The notes under the pieces were generated by a model. It was not told the DNA's origin. It saw only the letters and a list, made by a program, of their open reading frames with translations, and searched no databases. This document shows, in pieces, positions 18,118 to 25,638 of a stretch of 64,000 bases of DNA. Both the position numbers and the translations under genes were made by a program. Within the stretch, counting starts at the first letter, position 1. Each line of letters begins with the position of its first letter. The DNA comes from Acetobacterium sp965140355 (lineage in GTDB: Bacteria; Bacillota; Clostridia; Eubacteriales; Eubacteriaceae): contig OZ223194.1 in the NCBI GenBank assembly GCA_965140355.1, positions 1,364,001 to 1,428,000 on the forward strand. The letters are read 5' to 3'.

Positions 18118-18262
18118 TGCTATAATCGAATTAAGGTTAATCGAGAGCGGCAAAAAGCTATTGAATGTGTAGCGTAGGGACAACAACTACCGGATATAGA
18201 ATAAATGCTTTTTTATCATGAGACAACCACCAAGAATGGTTGTTCGAGGTGGTTGTTTGAGT
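18118..18262 (+). other. Orphan promoter and structured segment without a gene
   Basis: In the 336-base gap 18045-18380, TGCTATAAT (18118-18126) is an extended -10 on the plus strand. About 100 bases later ACAACCACC (18223-18231) pairs with GGTGGTTGT (18248-18256). Within it, CAACCA/TGGTTG offers an alternative pairing. No plus-strand gene follows before 18776. It could be a small RNA; it matches no riboswitch I can name. Confidence 0.3.
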
Positions 18263-18380
18263 TTAAGTGCAACGCATTTAAGTGTGTTCATTTTAACACG
18301 AAACAGAGTATTTATCAAGGATTGGGGGTGTTTCAACAGTGGGTTATGGTTGAAATTTTAAGGTTATTCAAAGGTTTGTA

Positions 18381-18608
18381 TCATTGGTTATAAGTTTCAT
18401 AACTTTCGGAATTGTCTTTAATCAGTTTTGTTCGGGGCATTTCATTTTTATGCATGCTGGAAAAATAACTCCAAAGCATAATTAATCCAATTGGCCAAAT
18501 TAACAGACTCCAAATAACAAGCCACCATGTTGAGTGATAAAATGGTGTTGTTGCTGATTCGTCATCAGCAATGTTTTCCGTTAAATGATTTAATTTTTCA
18601 GCTGACAT
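18381..18608 (-). CDS. Small single-span membrane protein, unknown
   Basis: A 75-residue protein. The frame starts two codons earlier at GTG 18614, but the AAGGAGG site is correctly spaced for ATG 18608. Residues 1-27 are acidic and polar. A hydrophobic stretch rich in Trp (about 28-48, with WWLVIWSLLIWPIGLIMLW) forms one or two short membrane spans. The tail is basic then acidic. It lies divergently upstream of the MacA-like efflux operon, so the two may share a control region. The strong ribosome site supports it being real; no family is recognised. Confidence 0.5.
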   Translation of the reverse strand: MSAEKLNHLTENIADDESATTPFYHSTWWLVIWSLLIWPIGLIMLWSYFSSMHKNEMPRTKLIKDNSESYETYNQ

Positions 18609-18688
18609 CGTCACTTCCTCCTTAAGTTCTTTTTGATTTATTACCCCTAAAACAGGATAAACAACAAAATTAAAAAAACTTAAGAATT

Positions 18689-18709
18689 GAATTGGTTCAT
18701 TTTCAATTC
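18689..18709. promoter_or_regulatory. Candidate operator dyad upstream of the efflux operon
   Basis: GAATTG (18689-18694) and CAATTC (18704-18709) form a symmetric dyad separated by nine bases, between the divergent small gene and the efflux operon. A GAATTG half-site is also repeated nearby. The OmpR-type regulator encoded at 21608 is a plausible ligand. Confidence 0.35.
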
Positions 18710-18775
18710 ATATTGAGTGGTTAAGATGAGTAGGTAAAATAATTAGCACAAAATTTATTGTGACGGAGGAATAAT

Positions 18776-19654
18776 ATGAAAAAAGAAAACCAAAGAAAAA
18801 TAATAATGATTGGTAGTGTGGTTGGGGTTTTGATGATTATGGGAGGTGTATTGGGATATCAGGTTTGGGCCAGTTCAATACAAAATAAATATACCGAGAC
18901 GCAGGTTAAAGTGGCAGATATTGTTAATGACAATCGTTTTTCAGGGGTGATTAAAAGCCAATCCCGTGAAGATGTTATGGCATCCAACGCACTGAAAATA
19001 AGTGACCTTTATGTGAGTAAAGGCGAACAAATTGGAACCGATAGCGATCTTTACGAATCAGCCAATGGTGATGTTGTAACTTCAACCGTAGCTGGCGAAG
19101 TTGCCGATATTTATTATGAGGAAGATGAAACCGTGCCGGCCGGGGCAAAAATTATGACGATTGCGGATTATAGCAATCTTCAAGTCAGCATTAAGGTGGA
19201 TGAGTATCAATTGTCAAGTTTGGCGGTGGGGGCACCAGTTACCATCAATATTGACAGCATCGGACGTAGCGTTGGGGGAACCGTCAGCGAAATTAGCAGA
19301 GAAGCGACGAATGAAAATGGCGTCGCATATTTTACCGCAATTGTCGACTTTCAGGGCGATGCGCAAATTCGGATTGGGATGAATGCGGAAGTTATTGTCG
19401 TCAAGGAAAGTGCTGAAAACACCTTGACGGTACCGGTTGATGCGATTCAATTTGGGGCGGACAATGAAACCTACGTCATTACAAAAAAAGATGCTAAAAA
19501 AACAATAAACCAAGTGGTAACTACCGGGGTGACCGACGGGGCCAATATTCAAATAACCGAAGGGCTCACTGAGGGTCAAACGATTTTAATTCCGGTGCTG
19601 AAAGATACCACCACTACAACTTTTCGAAGACCTGAAACAGGTGGTGTTAACTAA
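18776..19654 (+). CDS. MacA/HlyD-type efflux adaptor (RND/MFP family)
   Basis: A 292-residue adaptor. One N-terminal helix (about 11-30) anchors it. A lipoyl-like half motif (about 60-130, with GDVVTSTVAGEVADIY) is followed by a beta-barrel domain containing DEYQLSSLAVG and GGTVSEISREA. The membrane-proximal domain ends with VTTGVTDGANIQITEGL. It lacks a long alpha-hairpin, as is usual in Gram-positive forms that have no outer-membrane channel. Its stop overlaps the start of the ABC ATPase gene (TAATG), indicating translational coupling. With the next two genes it forms a MacAB-like tripartite-derived exporter of peptides or antibiotics. Confidence 0.88.
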   Translation: MKKENQRKIIMIGSVVGVLMIMGGVLGYQVWASSIQNKYTETQVKVADIVNDNRFSGVIKSQSREDVMASNALKISDLYVSKGEQIGTDSDLYESANGDVVTSTVAGEVADIYYEEDETVPAGAKIMTIADYSNLQVSIKVDEYQLSSLAVGAPVTINIDSIGRSVGGTVSEISREATNENGVAYFTAIVDFQGDAQIRIGMNAEVIVVKESAENTLTVPVDAIQFGADNETYVITKKDAKKTINQVVTTGVTDGANIQITEGLTEGQTILIPVLKDTTTTTFRRPETGGVN

Positions 19655-20343
19655 TGGCCGAAAAAATATTAGAAATGAAAAACCTGATCAAAACCTATCT
19701 CATGGGGGATGAGGAACAGGTGGTCTTAAAAGGAATTGATCTTGAACTTAACCGGGGCGATTTTCTTTCGATCCTGGGACCATCCGGATCGGGGAAATCT
19801 ACCTTGATGAATATTATTGGATGTTTAGATGTGCCGACCAGTGGCAGTTATTATCTGTCTGGCGAATTAATTCAAGATTTACCGGAAGCCGAACTCTCTC
19901 ATATCAGGAATCGTGAAATTGGCTTTATTTTTCAGCAATTTCAATTGCTGCCGCGGTTATCGGCGCAAAAAAATGTTGAACTGCCGCTTATTTATGCTGG
20001 AGTAGCCGAGAAAGAAAGGCAGGAACGCAGTGCCTATATTCTAGAACGGGTCGGACTGGCTCATAAAATGAAAAATCGCCCCAATCAGTTATCGGGTGGC
20101 CAGCAACAACGGGTTGCCATTGCCAGAGCACTGGTAACCGAACCGACGATTCTTTTGGCGGATGAACCTACTGGGGCGCTGGACCAACAAACGGGACAAC
20201 AGATTATGACCCTTTTCAGAGAATTATATGAAGAAGGAAAAACAATTGTGATGATTACCCATGACGCTGATGTCGCTAAAAATGGCAGTCGGATTGTCGG
20301 GATTGTTGATGGGAATCTTAGCGAGGGGGTATACAATGCTTAA
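19654..20343 (+). CDS. MacB/LolD-type ABC exporter ATP-binding protein
   Basis: A 229-residue ATPase. Walker A is GPSGSGKST (about 42-50). The Q-loop is IFQQFQLLPRL, the signature LSGGQQQRVAIARAL, Walker B ILLADEPTGALD and the switch VMITHDADVA. This is the LolD/MacB/FtsE class, which works with FtsX-fold permeases. It overlaps the adaptor by one base and the permease by eight, so all three are co-translated. The substrate is unknown; antimicrobial peptides are the common choice when such operons carry a two-component system. Confidence 0.93.
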   Translation: MAEKILEMKNLIKTYLMGDEEQVVLKGIDLELNRGDFLSILGPSGSGKSTLMNIIGCLDVPTSGSYYLSGELIQDLPEAELSHIRNREIGFIFQQFQLLPRLSAQKNVELPLIYAGVAEKERQERSAYILERVGLAHKMKNRPNQLSGGQQQRVAIARALVTEPTILLADEPTGALDQQTGQQIMTLFRELYEEGKTIVMITHDADVAKNGSRIVGIVDGNLSEGVYNA

Positions 20344-21508
20344 GGAAAGTATTAAAATGGCAATAGAAAATATAGTCAGCAATAAAATGCGGTCTTTTCT
20401 TACCATGCTGGGCATTATTATCGGAGTTGGTTCGGTGATTGCCCTGATTACCATCGTTTCCGGAGCTACCAATACCATCACCGATCAGGTTGCATCGATG
20501 GGGGCCAATACGGTAACCGTTCAAATTAAGGGGACGCCATTAAAACCGGGACTGACGCAGGGCGATGTTAACAAGATCGCGGAACTTCCCAATATCACTG
20601 GCGTGGCGCCAACCATTTCAGGAATAACGACGGTCGCTTTTGATGGCAACAGCATGGATAAAATTACCCTGCAGGGAAAAAATGATGTTTATTTTGAAAA
20701 CACCGAAGATGTTATTTCGTCTGGGCGTATTATTAACCGTATTGATATCGAAAATAACAGTCGCGTGGCGCTGATTGGAAATGATATTGTTAAAGAACTT
20801 TATGTGGGGAAAAACCCGATTGGACAGGAAATAAAAATCGGCGGCATTACTTATCATATCATTGGCATTTTACAAGAATCGGATAGTTTCGCTTCGGCTG
20901 GCACCAATAATTCCGTGATCATTCCTTATACCACAGCGATGGGGGTGGTCGGCGCAAAATATATTAACAGTATGACTGTCTACATTACGGATGAGTCGCT
21001 GGCAGATACTACGACCCGGCAAATCGAAGGGGTTTTAACAAAGTCTTTTAATAACAATGAAGATGGTTATTCGATTGTCAATATGCAAAATATTCTGGAG
21101 ACGATTGAAAGTATGACTAATATTCTCTCGATGATGTTAGGTGGAATTGCGTCCATTTCATTGGTAGTTGGTGGGATTGGGATTATGAATATGATGCTGG
21201 TTTCGGTGACCGAACGAACCAGTGAAATTGGATTGCGCAAAGCTTTGGGCGCAGAACCCAAGCAGATTCAACTCCAGTTTCTGATTGAGTCAGTGGTGTT
21301 GTGCCTGATTGGCGGGATCATTGGATTTATAGTTGGCGTCAGTCTGGCCTGGATCGCCGCGCAACTGATTGGTATCAGTTTTGTTTTGACCACATCCACC
21401 GTTGTTTTAGCGATTGGTTTTTCAGCCTTTATCGGGGTTGTTTTTGGTTTTATGCCAGCCCGAAAAGCTTCGCGCCTCAATCCCATTGATGCCCTCAGAA
21501 GTATTTAA
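20336..21508 (+). CDS. MacB-like FtsX-fold ABC permease
   Basis: A 390-residue permease starting at ATG 20336 behind GCGAGGGGG; an upstream ATG in frame lies inside the ATPase gene and is rejected. Helix 1 (about 22-43, MLGIIIGVGSVIALITIV) is followed by an extracellular MacB-type domain (about 45-265), then three helices (about 275-300, 325-350, 355-378). The motifs MMLVSVTERTSEIGLRKALGA and FGFMPARKASRLNPIDALR are diagnostic for the family. It acts as a mechanotransmission exporter with the preceding ATPase and adaptor. Confidence 0.92.
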   Translation: MLKESIKMAIENIVSNKMRSFLTMLGIIIGVGSVIALITIVSGATNTITDQVASMGANTVTVQIKGTPLKPGLTQGDVNKIAELPNITGVAPTISGITTVAFDGNSMDKITLQGKNDVYFENTEDVISSGRIINRIDIENNSRVALIGNDIVKELYVGKNPIGQEIKIGGITYHIIGILQESDSFASAGTNNSVIIPYTTAMGVVGAKYINSMTVYITDESLADTTTRQIEGVLTKSFNNNEDGYSIVNMQNILETIESMTNILSMMLGGIASISLVVGGIGIMNMMLVSVTERTSEIGLRKALGAEPKQIQLQFLIESVVLCLIGGIIGFIVGVSLAWIAAQLIGISFVLTTSTVVLAIGFSAFIGVVFGFMPARKASRLNPIDALRSI

Positions 21509-21607
21509 AAAGTAGTTGGTAACTAAATTATTTAGCGCAGACCGGGAACGAAGGCGACGATTCTTTTGCAATGGGTTATTTAGATCAGAGAACGTGAGGA
21601 AAAAGAA

Positions 21608-22279
21608 ATGTTTTGTATTTTGATTTGCGAAGATGATAATCATATTCGGCGCCTGTTTCGGGATACGCTGGAAAAAGAAGGGTATTCAGTTTTTGAAGCG
21701 GCTGATGGAGACATGGCGCTGGCAGTATTGGAAACAAATCATATTGATTTGTTAATCACCGATGTGATGATGCCACATCTCAATGGACATGCCCTGACCC
21801 GGACATTAAGAGAGGGAGGCTTTAAGCTTCCCATTCTGATGATCACGGCCAGAGATAGTATGGATGATAAAAAAACTGGTTTTAAAGCTGGGACGGATGA
21901 TTATATGGTTAAACCTGTGGACATGGATGAAATGCTGCTTCGGGTTTTTGCTTTATTGCGGCGTTCAAGGATTGCCAATGAACAGCGGTTGGTGGTCGGC
22001 CAAACGGTATTGGACTATGAGGCATTAAGCCTAAGCGTTGGTGAATCAACGATAACCCTGCCCCAAAAAGAATTCCTTTTGTTGTTTAAACTACTATCGG
22101 CACCAAATCGTATTTTTACACGGGTTCAAATAATGGATGAAATCTGGGGTTACGAAAGTGAAAGTGATCATCGTACCGTCGATGTTCATGTCAAACGATT
22201 AAGAGAAAAACTCGAGAATAATCGGGATTTTGAAATTATTACGGTTAAAGGCCTGGGTTATAAGAGCCGCGTTTTATAA
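21608..22279 (+). CDS. OmpR/PhoB-family response regulator
   Basis: A 223-residue regulator with an N-terminal receiver domain (acidic DD near 7-8, phospho-acceptor Asp in LLITDVMMP near residue 52, Lys in YMVKPVD) and a C-terminal winged helix (VFTRVQ-like recognition helix region, ending VDVHVKRLREKLE and VKGLGYK). The gene follows the MacAB-like operon by 99 bases and precedes its kinase. It probably controls the exporter in response to envelope stress or a substrate sensed by the kinase. Confidence 0.94.
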   Translation: MFCILICEDDNHIRRLFRDTLEKEGYSVFEAADGDMALAVLETNHIDLLITDVMMPHLNGHALTRTLREGGFKLPILMITARDSMDDKKTGFKAGTDDYMVKPVDMDEMLLRVFALLRRSRIANEQRLVVGQTVLDYEALSLSVGESTITLPQKEFLLLFKLLSAPNRIFTRVQIMDEIWGYESESDHRTVDVHVKRLREKLENNRDFEIITVKGLGYKSRVL

Positions 22280-22298
22280 AACAGAAAAAAGGAGTCAG

Positions 22299-23612
22299 AT
22301 GAAGAAGAAAATTTTGCATTCTATTTACACAAAATTTCTGGTTATATTTTTAGCGGCCCTTTTTTTTTCAGTAACGATCACTTTTGGCGTGATTTATTAT
22401 ACTCAGTTGGGCAATATTCTCAATCAAATCCGGATCGAACTGGTGAATCAGACCCAGGTGGTTCAGACTTTGAATCAGGAAAAGTTGAGTGATCAAAAAA
22501 TCACGGAATTATTTAGTCAGGGCATTGTGGTATCGCGGATTTATTCGAGTTTGGCTGAAGCTGAGGTAACGTTGTCAGAAGCAGAAATAGCGCAACTTGA
22601 AAAGGATGAAATTGTCTACCTGGATGTGTATCAATCGCATAATTTACCCCTGGCACTGGGGAAACTAACGGATGGTTATGTTCTTAGTATGCCAAATCTG
22701 GAACGGAATCAAGTCGCCGGGTTTATGAATCTTCAACGAACCACGATGCTGGTAACTTTATTAATCGGATCGGTGCTGATTATGATTGCCGTGGCGATGA
22801 TCGTTAAACCAATTAAAGCGGTTTCGGAGGCGACAAAAAAGGTTGCTGAGGGCAATTTTGATTTGCGTCTGGAAGTGAAAGGAAAAGATGAGCTGGCGAT
22901 GCTGGCCCGAAATTTTAATGTGATGACGGAAGCGCTTTCGCGGAATGATTATATTCATCGCGATTTTGCCAGTAATGTGTCCCATGAGTTTAAAACACCC
23001 ATTGCTTCCATTAAAGGTTTTGGGAAATTGTTAAAAGACCCGACGATTAGCGAAAGTCGGCGGCAGGAGTATATCGATATTATTGTTGATGAAAGTGATC
23101 GACTGGGGAAGCTTTCGGCAAACGTGTTAAAACTTTCAGAATTGGAAAATGGCGTGTTGGGGTTAAAAAAAGATGCCTTTGCGTTAGATGAAACGATCCG
23201 GCGGGTGGTATTGCTACTTCAGGAAAAATGGGAGTTTAAAAATATCAATCTGGATATTCAACTGGATGAAGTTCTTTACAAAGGAGATCAGGAATTAATG
23301 GCGCAGGTGATGATTAATCTTTTTACGAATGCCATTAATCATACCCCGGACAATGGTGAAATTGGAATCAAACTCCAGACGGTTGAAAAAGAAATCATCA
23401 TTCAAATCAGCGATAATGGTGATGGGATTGCGGTTGAAGATCAAGGCAAAATATTTGACCGCTTTTATAAGGCCGATCAATCTCGTAGCACTCCCGGAAC
23501 CGGTTTGGGTCTTACCATATCACAACGAATTATTAGTCTTCATGAAGGAACCGTGACAGTAACGAGTGAGTTGGGGACAGGCAGCACCTTTTTTGTCAGA
23601 TTACCGCGGTAA
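22299..23612 (+). CDS. Sensor histidine kinase
   Basis: A 437-residue kinase starting at ATG 22299 after AAAAGGAG; the upstream frame overlaps the regulator and is rejected. Helix 1 (about 12-35) and helix 2 (about 160-182) enclose a sensor domain of about 125 residues. A HAMP linker, then the dimerisation helix with VSHEFKTPIASIKG (phospho-His) and the ATPase domain with N-box NLFTNAINHTP, DNGDGI, FDRFYKAD and GTGLGLTIS follow. All catalytic boxes are present. It is paired with the response regulator 20 bases upstream. Confidence 0.94.
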   Translation: MKKKILHSIYTKFLVIFLAALFFSVTITFGVIYYTQLGNILNQIRIELVNQTQVVQTLNQEKLSDQKITELFSQGIVVSRIYSSLAEAEVTLSEAEIAQLEKDEIVYLDVYQSHNLPLALGKLTDGYVLSMPNLERNQVAGFMNLQRTTMLVTLLIGSVLIMIAVAMIVKPIKAVSEATKKVAEGNFDLRLEVKGKDELAMLARNFNVMTEALSRNDYIHRDFASNVSHEFKTPIASIKGFGKLLKDPTISESRRQEYIDIIVDESDRLGKLSANVLKLSELENGVLGLKKDAFALDETIRRVVLLLQEKWEFKNINLDIQLDEVLYKGDQELMAQVMINLFTNAINHTPDNGEIGIKLQTVEKEIIIQISDNGDGIAVEDQGKIFDRFYKADQSRSTPGTGLGLTISQRIISLHEGTVTVTSELGTGSTFFVRLPR

Positions 23613-23661
23613 AAAGCCTTTAAATTAAAACTATCGATTAAAAAAACCGATTTTATCGGAT

Positions 23662-23715
23662 CAAATCCCTTTGCCCAAAGTATTTCTTTGCTTTGGGCAG
23701 AGGGATTTGGCCGTT
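23662..23715 (+). terminator. Hairpin terminator after the two-component operon
   Basis: CAAATCCCTTTGCCCAAAG pairs with CTTTGGGCAGAGGGATTTG, a long stem with a ten-base loop, followed by a loosely T-rich tail. Confidence 0.7.
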
Positions 23716-23771
23716 TATTTAGGAAATTGCAGTAAATTTTGTTTGGTTTTAGCGGTACGGGCTATTTTTTA

Positions 23772-23800
23772 TTAAATTATATTGAAGTTGATGATATAAT
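23772..23800 (+). promoter_or_regulatory. Candidate promoter of the HD-GYP gene
   Basis: TTAAAT (23772-23777) and a perfect TATAAT (23795-23800) are 17 bases apart, about 50 bases before the coding start. Confidence 0.45.
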
Positions 23801-23853
23801 AATATATCATAAATTCATGATTAAAATAAAAGGATGTTAGCAGGTTAGTGACA

Positions 23854-25560
23854 ATGTACGAAGTACTCTATAGTTTATATTCGGTTGGAGTGATTATTTC
23901 AATTCTCTGTATCATTGGGGTAGCGCTTCAAAAACCAACTGAAGAGCAGAAAATTATGCTGCTGATTACATTTTTTGTTTTTTTACTTTCGTTGGGATAT
24001 TGGCTTAATGTTCAATCAAATGTCGTAGAAGCTTCAATAATAGCCTATAAGCTGATATATCTTGGCGGGAGTATGTTTTATTTTTTATTAGTGTTATTTT
24101 TTGTTCATTATTATAAAATAAAACCGCCGCTGTTGCTGTGGGTATTTTGGGGCACCCTTGGGATCGTTTTTACGGTTGTCACCCTGACAATGGATCAACA
24201 TCATTGGTTTTATCAAAGTTATAGCGTTGCTCGTGAAGCGGGAGTACCAATCCTGATTAAGGAATATGGCGTTCTTCATACGGTTTATATAATGACAGAA
24301 GCGATCATCGGGATCGGGCTGATGGTTTTAGTTATTTATCAGAGTACTAAACGAAAAGACCAAGACAAAGGGGAGCCGTTTTTATTATTGATGGTGCCGT
24401 TAATTCCCGCTTTAATTCATTTAGGCAACCGTTATTTACAAACACAAATTGATTTGCTATCGATGGGAATTCTGGGGTCAGAGATTTTATTGATGATACT
24501 CATTTATCGGCTAAAAATTTATGACATCAATGATACCGCCAAGCAGTTGATCATCGATTCGATGGATGATGCAATTGTGGTAGTTGATCAGCATTATCTA
24601 TATAAGGAAGCAAATGAACAAGCGATCGTTTTGTTTCCGGAATTGGCGAAAGCAAAAAAGGATACTCAATTGGTGGAGATATCCAGTGATTTGGAGCAGA
24701 CCCTTAAATCAGAAGATCTGAGTTTGTTTTATCGGGATTGCTGGATCTACGAACCGCAAATTAAAACTATTCATCGGAATAATCAGATCAGAGGTTATGT
24801 TATTTGGTATCTCGATGTAACTGAGTCGGAAAAACGTAAAGAGTTGATGCTCAATTATCAACAGGAGCTGGGAAAAGAAGTGCAGGTAAAAACCGCACGG
24901 ATCGAAGAAATTCAGGAACAGATTATTGTCAGTTTTGCCAGTATTATTGAAATACGGGATACCATTACCGGCGAACATGCCCGGCGAACTAGTATTTACG
25001 CCGAAAAAGTTGCCACAGCTCTTTATCAGAAGGGCGATTATCCGGAAATCGTTGACCAACATTTTATCCGCTTACTCCGTTTGGCGGCACCGCTTTACGA
25101 CGTTGGAAAAATTTCGATACCCGATAGTATTTTAAACAAACCGGGGAAATTAACAGAAGATGAATGGGGGCTGATGAAAAAGCATGCCGAAAATGGTCGG
25201 GATATTTTAAAAAATGCCTTGTCTAAAATTCAAGATGTCGATTATTTGAAGATCGTCTGTGAGGTAGCGATGTATCATCATGAGCGCTGGATTGGAACGG
25301 GTTATCCGGAAGCTTTATCGGGCGAAGCGATTCCGCTTAGTGCCAGAATCATGGCGATAGCCGATGTTTTTGATGCCTTGACATCGGAACGATCATATAA
25401 AGAAGTCTATGATTATGATACGGCATTTGAAATTATCAAAAAAGAACGGGGCCTTCATTTCGATCCGATTCTGGTGGATGCGTTTTTATCTATCCGCAAA
25501 GAGATCGAAGCGATCGCGATAAGCGAAACACAGGCAGAGCGTAAAGAGGAGATATCTTAA
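23854..25560 (+). CDS. 7TM sensor, PAS-like and HD-GYP domain protein with altered HD dyad
   Basis: A 568-residue protein from ATG 23854 (GTG 23848 is possible). Residues 1-225 form about seven helices of the histidine-kinase N-terminal 7TM type. A PAS-like region (about 230-330) and a short coil follow. The HD-GYP domain (about 355-535) shows GEHARRTSIYAEKVA, RLAAPLYDVGKISIP, KKHAENGRDIL, MYHHERWIGTGYP and ADVFDALTSERSY. HD-GYP proteins usually hydrolyse cyclic di-GMP with a metal centre whose ligands include the HD dyad. Here the dyad reads Tyr415-Asp416, and the usual DGSGYP is IGTGYP, so activity may be lost or changed. It is monocistronic and terminates at a strong hairpin. Confidence 0.88.
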   Translation: MYEVLYSLYSVGVIISILCIIGVALQKPTEEQKIMLLITFFVFLLSLGYWLNVQSNVVEASIIAYKLIYLGGSMFYFLLVLFFVHYYKIKPPLLLWVFWGTLGIVFTVVTLTMDQHHWFYQSYSVAREAGVPILIKEYGVLHTVYIMTEAIIGIGLMVLVIYQSTKRKDQDKGEPFLLLMVPLIPALIHLGNRYLQTQIDLLSMGILGSEILLMILIYRLKIYDINDTAKQLIIDSMDDAIVVVDQHYLYKEANEQAIVLFPELAKAKKDTQLVEISSDLEQTLKSEDLSLFYRDCWIYEPQIKTIHRNNQIRGYVIWYLDVTESEKRKELMLNYQQELGKEVQVKTARIEEIQEQIIVSFASIIEIRDTITGEHARRTSIYAEKVATALYQKGDYPEIVDQHFIRLLRLAAPLYDVGKISIPDSILNKPGKLTEDEWGLMKKHAENGRDILKNALSKIQDVDYLKIVCEVAMYHHERWIGTGYPEALSGEAIPLSARIMAIADVFDALTSERSYKEVYDYDTAFEIIKKERGLHFDPILVDAFLSIRKEIEAIAISETQAERKEEIS

Positions 25561-25563
25561 ATA

Positions 25564-25605
25564 CAAAAAGGAGATCGCCGGATAATCCGGTCGATCTCCT
25601 TTTTA
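25564..25605. terminator. Bidirectional rho-independent terminator
   Basis: AAAAAGGAGATCG and CGATCTCCTTTTT flank an inner CCGG/CCGG stem between convergent genes. Confidence 0.92.
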
Positions 25606-25638
25606 GAAAGAGCAGTTTCATTGCCACGGTGGGATGCA

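Noticed and set aside
18205..18393. 62-residue plus-strand frame
   Set aside because: No ribosome site, runs across the hairpin 18223-18256 and into the opposite small gene; composition is not protein-like.
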